In this document: piece after piece, positions 33,223-40,970 of the stretch | Layout of the letters: each line of letters begins with the position of its first letter | Position numbering within the stretch: position 1 is the first letter of the stretch | Assembly: GCA_030698885.1 (NCBI GenBank) | Contig: JAUYLN010000038.1 | Coordinates: 1-64,000, forward strand | Origin: a bacterium | GTDB taxonomy: Bacteria > Patescibacteriota > Minisyncoccia > 2-02-FULL-40-12 > IGHO2-01-FULL-4-A | DNA: 64,000 bases | Reading direction: 5' to 3' | Notes under the pieces: generated by a model | What the model was told of the DNA's origin: nothing | The model's database searches: none | What the model saw: only the letters and a program-made list of their open reading frames with translations | Position numbers and translations under genes: made by a program

Positions 33223-33962
33223 TTAATCCTCCTTAAATATCCACCCGGTGTAAAAGAGATGGCTAATTTATTATCAAATTCAGTATCTACAATGAAATCA
33301 CTATTTATTTCTAGAAAATCTCTCACAGCAGAAGCCGGGTTATTGCCTTTTGTCCAAGGACGGTTTTTAAATAATTTTTCATCCATGCATTCTATAACAG
33401 TATCAAATACAACTAAATAACTGCCCCGACTTACAAAAGGCGAATACAATTCAAGCTCTCTAAGAACGTGATTACGTGTATGCATGGAGTCCAAACAAAC
33501 TAATATTTTTTTGTGCCCTTTCGCTACCTTAGCAACTTTTTGTATAACTCCCCCGTCTGTTGAAGAGCCGCCAATCATCTTGATGCGCTTGAACATTCTA
33601 TGCCTTTCAATCTCACGCTTGTTGTATTTTCTTATGTCAATATCAATTCCAAGAACTTCTCCCTTGCCTAAAAGTTCAAGCATAGACGCATAGAAGATCA
33701 ATGAGCCGCCACGCGCAATACCCGTCTCAATAATAAGGTCTGGTTTAATTCTCCATATTATTTCCTGCATAGCTAAAATATCCTGAGGTAACTGGATAAT
33801 AGGTAGACCAAGCCAGTCAAAGTTATATGAATACTTATGAGGAGCCTGAAGGTTTATAAAGTCAGTTGCCAGTCTTTTAAGTTTCTTACTGTGGCCAATT
33901 TTTTTTATATTAGCCAGCCTTTCCAGCTTAAACTTTTTTATTTCTGTTATGTTTTGAGCCAT
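33219..33962 (-). CDS. CmcI-family (cephalosporin hydroxylase-like) methyltransferase
   Basis: 247 aa. The SAM-binding region is PDLIIETGIARGGSLIFYAS; GEVLGIDIDIRKYNKREIE, MIGGSSTDGGVIQKV and LVCLDSMHTRNHVLRELELY follow, the layout of the CmcI/rhamnosyl O-methyltransferase family. It probably O-methylates a sugar of the glycan. The start is ATG at 33960-33962 (MAQNITEIKK); the upstream TTG extension is unlikely. It is coupled by a 4-bp overlap to the formyltransferase gene. Confidence 0.82.
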   Translation of the reverse strand: MAQNITEIKKFKLERLANIKKIGHSKKLKRLATDFINLQAPHKYSYNFDWLGLPIIQLPQDILAMQEIIWRIKPDLIIETGIARGGSLIFYASMLELLGKGEVLGIDIDIRKYNKREIERHRMFKRIKMIGGSSTDGGVIQKVAKVAKGHKKILVCLDSMHTRNHVLRELELYSPFVSRGSYLVVFDTVIECMDEKLFKNRPWTKGNNPASAVRDFLEINSDFIVDTEFDNKLAISFTPGGYLRRIK

Positions 33963-34003
33963 ATTTTTGGTTTTTTTAAAATACAATTTTTTAATTAAAT
34001 TAT

Positions 34004-35119
34004 TTATACTCCAAAATACTTAACTAGGCAACTACAAACAGTGCCGACGTCTGCTTTTGTTATATTCTGACCGCAGGGTAGATTTATAGCCCTGGAAGAC
34101 ACATCATAACTTACTGGGGTATTAACTTTAGTCCTTATAGCAGGCAGAGATGACAACGGATAAAAAAATGGGCGCGACTGAATATTGCATTTTGCTAATT
34201 TTTTTATTAAGTTTTCCTTATTTATTTTATATTTTTTATCAAAAACAGCAGTAACCATCCAGTAGGCATTCTTAGTACCCTGCCTTTCCACGTTTAAACT
34301 GACACCCGGAACCTTACTAAGATATTTTTTATACCAGCTGAATATTTTTCTTTTTTTTGCAACTAATTCGTTAACTCTCTCAAGTTGAGCCAAGCCACAA
34401 GCTGCTTGAAAATTAGACATTTTGTATTTATATCCTATGCCTAAATTCCAAAATAATTTCTTAGGGTCCTTGCAGTGGTCATTATAATAACGCGCTTTTT
34501 TTATAATATTCTCATTGTCAGTCAAAAGCATCCCCCCTTCACCGGTAACTAGTGTTTTAGAACCATGAAAACTAAAACAAGAGACACCCCCAAAGCTTCC
34601 TGCTTTTTTGCCATAATATTCGGAGCCGACTGCTTCAGCTGCATCCTCTATAACTTTTAGTTTATATTTTTTGGCAATTTTTAATATAGCTCGCATATCA
34701 GCTACATGGCCATACAAGTCAACCACAAGTATCGCCTTGGTTTTTTTAGTAATCTTTCTTTCAATATCCTTCGGATCCATACACCAGGTATCCGGTTCTA
34801 TATCAGCAAATACAGGACTGGCACCAATATAATAAAGTGGCTCAATGCTAGCAATCCAGGTTATATTGGGAACGATAACCTCATCTCCTTTTTTGAGGCC
34901 TGATGCCAAATATGCCAGATGTAATGCACCCGTACAGGAAGAAGTCGCCAGAGCAAATTTTCTTCCCACATATTTTGAAAATTTTTCTTCAAATAAGTTA
35001 ACATATCTGGTAGCATTTTCATTCCAGCCATCTTTTGCCGCCTTAGCCACATAATCAACTTCCTTTTCTGTTATGGAGGGGCCCGTTATGGGAATTAGTT
35101 TTTTATAATTTTTATTCAT
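34004..35119 (-). CDS. DegT-family aminotransferase, perosamine-synthase-like
   Basis: 371 aa PLP enzyme. The PLP lysine is in CFSFHGSKTLVTGEGGM; FALATSSCTGALHLAYLASG, GDEVIVPNITWIASIEPLYY, VDLYGHVADMRAI and VIEDAAEAVGSEYYGKKAG match C4-aminotransferases such as GDP-perosamine synthase. With gmd present in the cluster and a sugar formyltransferase two genes downstream, an N-formyl-perosamine-type sugar is a reasonable inference. ATG at 35117-35119. Confidence 0.85.
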   Translation of the reverse strand: MNKNYKKLIPITGPSITEKEVDYVAKAAKDGWNENATRYVNLFEEKFSKYVGRKFALATSSCTGALHLAYLASGLKKGDEVIVPNITWIASIEPLYYIGASPVFADIEPDTWCMDPKDIERKITKKTKAILVVDLYGHVADMRAILKIAKKYKLKVIEDAAEAVGSEYYGKKAGSFGGVSCFSFHGSKTLVTGEGGMLLTDNENIIKKARYYNDHCKDPKKLFWNLGIGYKYKMSNFQAACGLAQLERVNELVAKKRKIFSWYKKYLSKVPGVSLNVERQGTKNAYWMVTAVFDKKYKINKENLIKKLAKCNIQSRPFFYPLSSLPAIRTKVNTPVSYDVSSRAINLPCGQNITKADVGTVCSCLVKYFGV

Positions 35120-35131
35120 ATCACAATACTT

Positions 35132-35668
35132 TTATTTTATTGCCTTTACCAAAGGCCAATTCTTATCTTTTTCGGATAAATTTGAAATTTTAAGAGGCCA
35201 TTTAATATTAAAGGCCGGATCGTCCCAGCGTACACCTGCTTCGTCTTTTGGGGAATAAAATTCAGACATAAAATACTGCATCTCACAATTTTTAGTAAGA
35301 GTTTGAAATCCATGGGCAAAACCCTTGGGTATTAAAAACATTCTTGGGTCGTCTTCTTTTAGCTCTACTGCTTCCCACCGGCCATAAGTTTTTGAGCCGG
35401 GCCGAAGATCAAGAGCAACATCATATAGTCTACCCTTTATACATTGAACGATTTTTGCTTGAGCCATCGGCTCTTTCTGCAAATGCATACCGCGAACCGA
35501 ACCTTTTTTAATAGTCAGAGACCTGTTCACCTGGACTATCTTAAAGTTTATGCCTTCTTTTTTTAGCTCATCCTCTCCGAAAATGGTCGTAAAATAACCC
35601 CGCCCGTCTATTTTTAATTCCGGCTCAATGATATAGAGACCCTCTAGTTTTGTTTTGATAAATTTCAT
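35132..35668 (-). CDS. RmlC-like NDP-4-keto-6-deoxyhexose epimerase
   Basis: 178 aa, cupin fold. RGMHLQKEPMAQAKIVQC carries the catalytic His, GRLYDVALDLRPGSKTYG and FLIPKGFAHGFQTL are family blocks, and the C-terminal WDDPAFNIKWP is typical of RmlC (dTDP-4-dehydrorhamnose 3,5-epimerase). Because the genes upstream in the same run make a CDP-sugar (rfbF, rfbG) and add a C-methyl group, the substrate here is more likely CDP-linked than dTDP-linked. A repeat arm starts 5 bp upstream of its ATG. Confidence 0.88.
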   Translation of the reverse strand: MKFIKTKLEGLYIIEPELKIDGRGYFTTIFGEDELKKEGINFKIVQVNRSLTIKKGSVRGMHLQKEPMAQAKIVQCIKGRLYDVALDLRPGSKTYGRWEAVELKEDDPRMFLIPKGFAHGFQTLTKNCEMQYFMSEFYSPKDEAGVRWDDPAFNIKWPLKISNLSEKDKNWPLVKAIK

Positions 35669-35673
35669 TTAAT

Positions 35674-35713
35674 CGATGCTAATATACGAATTTTACTAAT
35701 GATACAAATACTA
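35674..35713. repeat. Left terminal arm of the GxxExxY unit
   Basis: CGATGCTAATATACGAATTT followed by TACTAATGATACAAATACTAG. It matches the left half of 39280-39321 and, inverted, the arm at 36106-36177. Confidence 0.8.
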
Positions 35714-36115
35714 GGCGAACTTGTTTCGAGCATCAGTATCTATCCTTACTATCCTTATTGGTTTTAAATATCTATTTCTAAAATTTATCAGTAACGCTAA
35801 GCGAACATCAGCTGCTTGAATATATTTTTGTGCCTGATAATAATCTTCTTTTAATATTATCGGCTTAGCTTTTAACTCTACGATGATTTTATTATCTATG
35901 AAAAAATCCACCACATTACCGGAGCCCTCTATTGGAAACTCTCTTATATAGGCGATACCTGCTTCTTTAAACCTCTGTTCTAATAAATTTCCGTATTGCC
36001 TTTCTCTCGCATATCTTCCTAGCTCATTGTGAACATCAAAACAGATACCGGTCAGCAGATAAGATAACTCCGGATAAATCAACTTGTCATTTTTATTCGT
36101 ATTATTAGTATGCAT
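35711..36115 (-). CDS. GxxExxY protein
   Basis: About 134 aa, of the family named GxxExxY (a PD-(D/E)xK-like fold of unknown role, common in CPR and Bacteroidetes). Key segments are [20 protein letters not shown], the [16 protein letters not shown] variant of the GxxExxY motif, [15 protein letters not shown] (nuclease-like D...ExK arrangement) and [17 protein letters not shown]. The start codon, either 36113-36115 or 36158-36160, lies inside the right repeat arm, and the stop lies at the edge of the left arm. The ORF and its flanking inverted arms therefore appear as one unit. Confidence 0.88.
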   Translation of the reverse strand: MHTNNTNKNDKLIYPELSYLLTGICFDVHNELGRYARERQYGNLLEQRFKEAGIAYIREFPIEGSGNVVDFFIDNKIIVELKAKPIILKEDYYQAQKYIQAADVRLALLINFRNRYLKPIRIVRIDTDARNKFA

Positions 36116-36177
36116 TAGTATATTGGTATCGCACTTATTATTAGTATAATTAGTATGCATTAGTATATTGGTATCGC
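36101..36177. repeat. Right terminal arm of the GxxExxY unit, tandemly repeated
   Basis: TAGTATGCATTAGTATATTG followed by GTATCGC occurs twice (36106-36132 and 36151-36177). The reverse complement GCGATACCAATATACTAATG pairs with the left arm. The arm ends 1 bp before the stop of the gene at 36179. Confidence 0.85.
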
Positions 36178-36178
36178 G

Positions 36179-37390
36179 TTAAATGACTTTAACCCTCGGT
36201 ACCGGCACAATGAACTTGCCCCCCGCTTTTTTGTAATCACCGTATTGTTTAACTATCTCATCGGCAATATTCCAAGGGAGAATGAGCAAATAATCCGGTT
36301 TCCTTTTATATACTTCTTCCGGAGGATAAACCATCAAATGCGTACCCGGAGTGTATAGTCCCTGCTTGGCCACTGATTTATCTGAAATAAAATCCAAATA
36401 AGGGGCAATGCCAAAATAATTCATGAGCACCGTGCCTTTGGCTGCGGCGCCATACGCCGCTATTCTTTTACCCCCGGTTTTTATTTTTTTCAATAAAAAT
36501 AATAATTCAGTTTTGAGCTTGCTTACATTATTATTTATTTTTTTATAGGTAGCTAGCTTATCAAAACCATCTTTTAATTCCTTTTTAACTAATTTTTCTA
36601 CATTTTGACTAACAGAAAAATTATCAGGATGAGAAGCAAATATCATCAGGGAGCCACCCTGCATTGGCGTCATCTTAACATCATAGATATCTAATCCGGC
36701 ACTATGAAAAAGGTTGCGCAATGCAACTAAAGAATAATAAAAAACATGCTCATGATAGATAGTATCAAATTTATTTTCAAATAAACCCCTTATATAAGGA
36801 AGCTCAAAAACAGCTGTTCCCCCTTTAGCAAGAACTTCTTTAACTCCTTTAACAAAATCTGTAATCTTTGGAACATGGGCCAGAACATTCGCCCCATATA
36901 TCAGGTCGGCCATGATACCCTTTTTGTCTTTAAGCTGTTTTGCAAATTTATAATTAAAGAAATCAGGCACAGTCTCAATCCCCTCCTTATTTGCAACCTT
37001 GGCAATGTTTTTGGCCGGATCTACGCCGAGAACCCTAACCCCACGCTTCTTAAATGCTTTGAGTTGTGCTCCGTCATTGCTTGCAATCTCAAGGACCAAG
37101 CTTTTTGAGCTAAGATTTAATTTTTTAACCAGTTCTTCGGCCACATCTTCGCAGTGTTTTAAAAACAAAGAAGATGTTGAAGAAAAATAAACATAATTCC
37201 TGAACATTTCTTCAGGAGGAACCGTTTTTGTAAGCTGAACCAGATAACATTTTGGGCAAAAACCTACTGTTAGGTCAAATTTTTTCTCACTCAAAAAATC
37301 TTTCTTTTTTTTTAGAAAGCTGTTGACCAAAGGCATCCGCCCCAAAGAAAAAAACGGCATAATTCTATTTTTACATGATCTACAGTTCAT
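36179..37390 (-). CDS. NDP-hexose C-methyltransferase
   Basis: 403 aa, of the TylC3/NovU-type sugar C-methyltransferase family. An N-terminal zinc-binding segment (MNCRSCKNRIMPFFSLGRMP and GFCPKCYL) precedes the SAM-binding core (VLEIASNDGAQLKAFKKRGV and VDPAKNIAKVANKEG). YHEHVFYYSLVALRNLF holds the conserved His/Glu/Tyr, and a C-terminal domain contains RIAAYGAAAKGTVLMNYFG. It would add a methyl at C3 of a 4-keto-6-deoxyhexose, here most likely CDP-linked. Confidence 0.88.
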   Translation of the reverse strand: MNCRSCKNRIMPFFSLGRMPLVNSFLKKKKDFLSEKKFDLTVGFCPKCYLVQLTKTVPPEEMFRNYVYFSSTSSLFLKHCEDVAEELVKKLNLSSKSLVLEIASNDGAQLKAFKKRGVRVLGVDPAKNIAKVANKEGIETVPDFFNYKFAKQLKDKKGIMADLIYGANVLAHVPKITDFVKGVKEVLAKGGTAVFELPYIRGLFENKFDTIYHEHVFYYSLVALRNLFHSAGLDIYDVKMTPMQGGSLMIFASHPDNFSVSQNVEKLVKKELKDGFDKLATYKKINNNVSKLKTELLFLLKKIKTGGKRIAAYGAAAKGTVLMNYFGIAPYLDFISDKSVAKQGLYTPGTHLMVYPPEEVYKRKPDYLLILPWNIADEIVKQYGDYKKAGGKFIVPVPRVKVI

Positions 37391-37428
37391 AATAAAAAAT
37401 ATTTAATGGCACATTGCCAATTTGAATT

Positions 37429-38502
37429 TTATTTAAAAAAATCTTTTATCTGTTTATCGGTAAGGCTAGACACGTCCCCATTCTCATAATAATTTTTATA
37501 CCAGTCCAGGGTCAATTTTAAGGCCTCGTTGGCATCAATGGCAGAGCGCCATTTTAAATAATTTAGTGCCTTAGAGCTATCAAGTTTCAAAAGTGTGGCC
37601 TCATGTTTGGAAAGGTTCCTTTCCAGGATATATGAACCGGCACCAAGATGCCGGAACGTTCTTTGTAAAATATCCTTAACCTTTAAGTGTCCCGCTTCTT
37701 GAGGACCAAGATTCAAGGCACCCGATAATTCTCTTCGGCCGTTATAAAGATTTTTAGCAAGCGCAAGATATCCGTAAAGCGGTTCGAGCACAAACTGCCA
37801 TGGCCTTATAGCCTCGGGGCTTCTGACGATTACGGCAGATTTAGTTTCAAATATTGCCCGCACAACATCAGTCATAATTCTATCTTTGCTCCAATCTCCG
37901 CCGCCTATAACATTGCCTGCGCGGGCTGATGCAATAAGCGTTTTGTGACTTTTGTTGTAATTTTTAGGATTGAAAAATGATTTAACATAAGAATTAATTA
38001 CTATCTCCGCCGAAGCCTTGCTTGAGCTATAAGGGTCATGACCTCCGAGTTTATCTTCTTCTTTGTAAGGCACATCAGTTTCCTTATTTTCATAAACCTT
38101 GTCCGTGGTAATCATAACTGCCGAACGCACGCTTTTTGCAAAACGAATAGCCTCCAGCACATTAGCCGTACCCATGATATTCGTCTCAAAGGTAAGAGCT
38201 GGATTATCATAGCTTTCACGCACTATAGGCTGGGCGGCAAGATGAAATATAATTTCAGGTTTTTCTCTGGAGAATATTTCTTTAATTTTTTTAAGATTTC
38301 TGACATCAGCAAAATAATTATTCACTCTGGGCCTTATCTTAAGTAAATTAAACAAGGCCGGGCTCGTCGCCGGTCTCAAAGATACCCCCGCCACCTTTGC
38401 ACCCCAAAATAACAAAATCTGACTAAGCCAGCTCCCCTTAAAACCGGAGTGCCCAGTAATTAAGACTTTCTTGTTTTTATAAAAGCTTTGTAAATTTTTC
38501 AT
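37429..38502 (-). CDS. rfbG: CDP-glucose 4,6-dehydratase
   Basis: 357 aa, extended SDR. LITGHSGFKGSWLSQILLFW is the specific N-terminus of RfbG; LAAQPIVRESYDNPALTFET, TTDKVYENKE, catalytic Tyr/Lys in PYSSSKASAE, ARAGNVIGGGDWSKDRIMTD and RPWQFVLEPLYGYL complete the set. It converts CDP-glucose to CDP-4-keto-6-deoxyglucose. It overlaps the end of rfbF by 26 bp. Confidence 0.95.
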   Translation of the reverse strand: MKNLQSFYKNKKVLITGHSGFKGSWLSQILLFWGAKVAGVSLRPATSPALFNLLKIRPRVNNYFADVRNLKKIKEIFSREKPEIIFHLAAQPIVRESYDNPALTFETNIMGTANVLEAIRFAKSVRSAVMITTDKVYENKETDVPYKEEDKLGGHDPYSSSKASAEIVINSYVKSFFNPKNYNKSHKTLIASARAGNVIGGGDWSKDRIMTDVVRAIFETKSAVIVRSPEAIRPWQFVLEPLYGYLALAKNLYNGRRELSGALNLGPQEAGHLKVKDILQRTFRHLGAGSYILERNLSKHEATLLKLDSSKALNYLKWRSAIDANEALKLTLDWYKNYYENGDVSSLTDKQIKDFFK

Positions 38503-39271
38503 TTTTTTTATCTTTCCAAATTAACCACGGCTTTTTCTTGTCCCATAGCTTATTCAGTTCCAGCATTTCCTGATAGGTATCCATAGACTTCCAAAAACCC
38601 TGATGTTTAAAAAATGACAGTTGGCCCTTGGCTGCCAATCTTTTTAATCCATTTTCCATGGGCCCTTCGTCAAAATACTTGAAAGCTTTTTTATTGAAAA
38701 CCATAAATCCACCGCTAACATATTCAGACATTAACGGTTTTTGCCTGAAACTTTTTACTAAATTTTTATCCTCATCTACAGAAACTAGTCCATATTTTGA
38801 ATAAGGATGAACTCCTGTAATGGTTCCAAATTTCTTCTGCTGCCTGTGAAATTTTATTAACTCGTCTATATTTATATCCGCAACCCCGTCGCCGTATGTA
38901 AGCATAAACTCATCTTCGGTTATATACTGCTTGGCAAGTAAAATTCTTTTACCGGTCATGCTTTCCTCCCCCGTCTCGGCAAATGTAATGACAAAATCTT
39001 CGCTATTATTGTTATGATAATGGGTCATCCCATTTCTTGTGTCATGCGTTATGTCGTGAGTAAAAAACTTATGATTAATAAAATAATCTTTTACCATATG
39101 CCCTTTATAACCCAAAGTGAACACAAATTCATTGTGCCCGTAATGATTATAAATTTTCATGATATGCCAAAGAATCGGCTTGTCGCCAATCAATATCATC
39201 GGCTTGGGCTTAAACTCCGTTTCTTCCCTCAGGCGATATCCCATCCCCCCGCATAAAATAATCGTTTTCAC
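38477..39271 (-). CDS. rfbF: Glucose-1-phosphate cytidylyltransferase
   Basis: 264 aa nucleotidyltransferase: KTIILCGGMGYRLREETEFK, PKPMILIGDKPILWHIMKIY, FTLGYKGHMVKDYF, LTYGDGVADINIDELIKFH and GFWKSMDTYQEMLELNKLW are the RfbF signature. It makes CDP-glucose. The start is GTG at 39269-39271; the ORF extends into a repeat tract upstream, which is not coding. First gene of the rfbF-rfbG-C-methyltransferase-GxxExxY-RmlC run. Confidence 0.95.
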   Translation of the reverse strand: MKTIILCGGMGYRLREETEFKPKPMILIGDKPILWHIMKIYNHYGHNEFVFTLGYKGHMVKDYFINHKFFTHDITHDTRNGMTHYHNNNSEDFVITFAETGEESMTGKRILLAKQYITEDEFMLTYGDGVADINIDELIKFHRQQKKFGTITGVHPYSKYGLVSVDEDKNLVKSFRQKPLMSEYVSGGFMVFNKKAFKYFDEGPMENGLKRLAAKGQLSFFKHQGFWKSMDTYQEMLELNKLWDKKKPWLIWKDKKNEKFTKLL

Positions 39272-39279
39272 GTGAACAC

Positions 39280-39361
39280 CGATACTAATATACAAATTTT
39301 ACTAATGATACTAATGAATTTAATTCGTATTATTAGTATGCATTCGTATATAGGCATCGAT
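39280..39361. mobile_element. Palindromic repeat: empty version of the GxxExxY unit
   Basis: The left half (39280-39321) matches the left arm at 35674-35713, and the right half (39322-39360) matches the right arm at 36101-36132, but no ORF lies between. The halves are themselves imperfect inverted repeats (CGATACTAATATACAAAT and CGATGCCTATATACGAAT). Confidence 0.8.
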
Positions 39362-39408
39362 TTAAAACCTATTTGGTTATAACTCCTAAAAGAATTCCAT
39401 TCAAGCAT

Positions 39409-40659
39409 TTACATTTTTTGTTTTTCATATTCTTCCCGAGAAGGAGTATGGAATACTATTAGCTGGTCAAAAATCTCATTAATAGGTCTCTGATACCTAT
39501 TAAAATAGAACTTATTCATTGGTGTAAAAGAAAGAAAAAGAGAACGGTGAAGACCCAGCAGTGGTTCAAAAATTTTATTAAAAAACCAGGTTGCTTTATT
39601 AAAACTAAAATCATCATACGTAGTGTAAATTAAGCTCTGCGGATTATACTGAACATTAATATCCCGCCTTGTTGTAAATCCAATTTTCAAATTTTTCTTA
39701 TAATAAGAGACAAAACAGTCTTCAACAAAATCCGGCTGGGAAGAAATGACGAGAATATCCTCCGGCAGTATCCCCATACCTCTCACCCTTCTTGCTATAT
39801 TTATAGCCTGCAAAAGTCTGGCTGGTTTTAGAGAATAATGTACACGCGGAAAAAATACGACTTCATTAAAATTTTTATTCAAATATTCACTCAGCCTGTC
39901 CCAGCGACGGTGATGCGAGATAATTAGTCCTATTTTTCGGCCAGGAGATAAATCACGAATAAGACCCGCTAAAATATTCAGAGTAACAATATGCTCGCTG
40001 AAAGAACAATAGAACCAGACCTTGCCCTTATTCTCATCCAAAGCTTTTTGAAAAATCTCTCGTAACGAATCATCTCTTTCAAGTACCCGGGAATTATCCC
40101 TGAGAAGCTGACTAAAGTTTTCTATAAAAAAAGACTCCGGCAATTCAAGCAGACTGCAATTCAAACTTAAAACAAAATCCTGGCCGTAAATATCCTTAAA
40201 ACAGCGGAAGAAGGCGTGTGCATCAATGCCCATATTATAAGCATTAAAGGCAGATGATGAACTAATTGTAAATACGGTCCTTATTTTTCCTAAATTTTCA
40301 GATAAAAAAACCTCGGCAGTCGTATCGTTCTGAATAACCCTAAAACCTCTCAAATCCAGAAATGTTTGTTCTTTTTCATCTGCTGGGTGCGCTCTATAAC
40401 AAAGGTCAAAACCATGAAACCTCTCCCGAATATAATCCAGACATTTATTCACCCTGGAAATGTAAGAGCCTTTATCTGCGATGCCCAAATCCAAGACACC
40501 GCTCATATCATTTCCAAAAAAAATCACCATTTTTTTCTCAGAATGATTAATATCCTCAGGATTATCTCGGTTTATAAACCAATAGGGCAAAGGTGCGTTA
40601 ATAATATTATTAATTTTCGTATTAATGCCAGATAATTTTTTTACATCAAATTTTAACAT
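39409..40659 (-). CDS. Putative polysialyltransferase-like glycosyltransferase, paralogue 1
   Basis: 416 aa. Not assigned to a named family with confidence. The first half contains KMVIFFGNDMSGVLDLGIAD and FDLCYRAHPADEKEQTFLDL (a KPHP-like motif of sialyl/polysialyltransferases). The second half has LNILAGLIRDLSPGRKIGLI and ISHHRRWDRLSEYL. It is clearly paralogous to the product at 51770-52963 (shared KMVIF.G.D, R.HPA, HHRRW, RPINEIFD blocks). Because that copy heads the legionaminic-acid operon, transfer of a nonulosonic acid is a plausible role. Confidence 0.55.
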   Translation of the reverse strand: MLKFDVKKLSGINTKINNIINAPLPYWFINRDNPEDINHSEKKMVIFFGNDMSGVLDLGIADKGSYISRVNKCLDYIRERFHGFDLCYRAHPADEKEQTFLDLRGFRVIQNDTTAEVFLSENLGKIRTVFTISSSSAFNAYNMGIDAHAFFRCFKDIYGQDFVLSLNCSLLELPESFFIENFSQLLRDNSRVLERDDSLREIFQKALDENKGKVWFYCSFSEHIVTLNILAGLIRDLSPGRKIGLIISHHRRWDRLSEYLNKNFNEVVFFPRVHYSLKPARLLQAINIARRVRGMGILPEDILVISSQPDFVEDCFVSYYKKNLKIGFTTRRDINVQYNPQSLIYTTYDDFSFNKATWFFNKIFEPLLGLHRSLFLSFTPMNKFYFNRYQRPINEIFDQLIVFHTPSREEYEKQKM

Positions 40660-40763
40660 AATATTTTATAAAAACAGGTTTTACATAAACTTGCAATATA
40701 CCAGTTTTTATTATACAGTCAAACCGAGATCATTAACAAATAGATACCTGTAAGGAGCTAAAA

Positions 40764-40970
40764 ATGAAAGACCTGCTAAAAGGTAACTACAAGGTGCCCC
40801 CCGCAAAAGAAACCGACGAAAGCAAGGAATCAGCAGTTTCATCGGAAGAAACCCTGGAAGAAAAATTTGAGGCTGCGGCACTAAAAAAGCTCGGCGGCAG
40901 TATTACATTCGTCAAAAAAAAGAAGACTCCTTTTGTTTGGGGAGGAAATGAGGATAAAAAAAATGAGTAG
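40764..40970 (+). CDS. Small charged protein upstream of the MAF-like gene
   Basis: 68 aa, not recognised. Very hydrophilic: acidic middle (KETDESKESAVSSEETLEEK) and basic end (FVKKKKTPFVWGG). AAGGAG lies 8 nt before the ATG at 40764. The last codons overlap the start of the next gene (stop at 40970, next ATG 40963), so translation is probably coupled. It could be a target or helper of the DUF115 protein, but nothing in the sequence proves that. Confidence 0.6.
   Translation: MKDLLKGNYKVPPAKETDESKESAVSSEETLEEKFEAAALKKLGGSITFVKKKKTPFVWGGNEDKKNE

Noticed and set aside
36101-36177. Possible CRISPR array from the two direct repeats
   Set aside because: Only two copies, the spacer-like gap is itself made of the same words, and no cas genes are near.
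19427-40659. Prophage or plasmid origin for the sugar region
   Set aside because: No phage structural, integrase, replication or partition genes are seen; the content is a coherent glycan locus.
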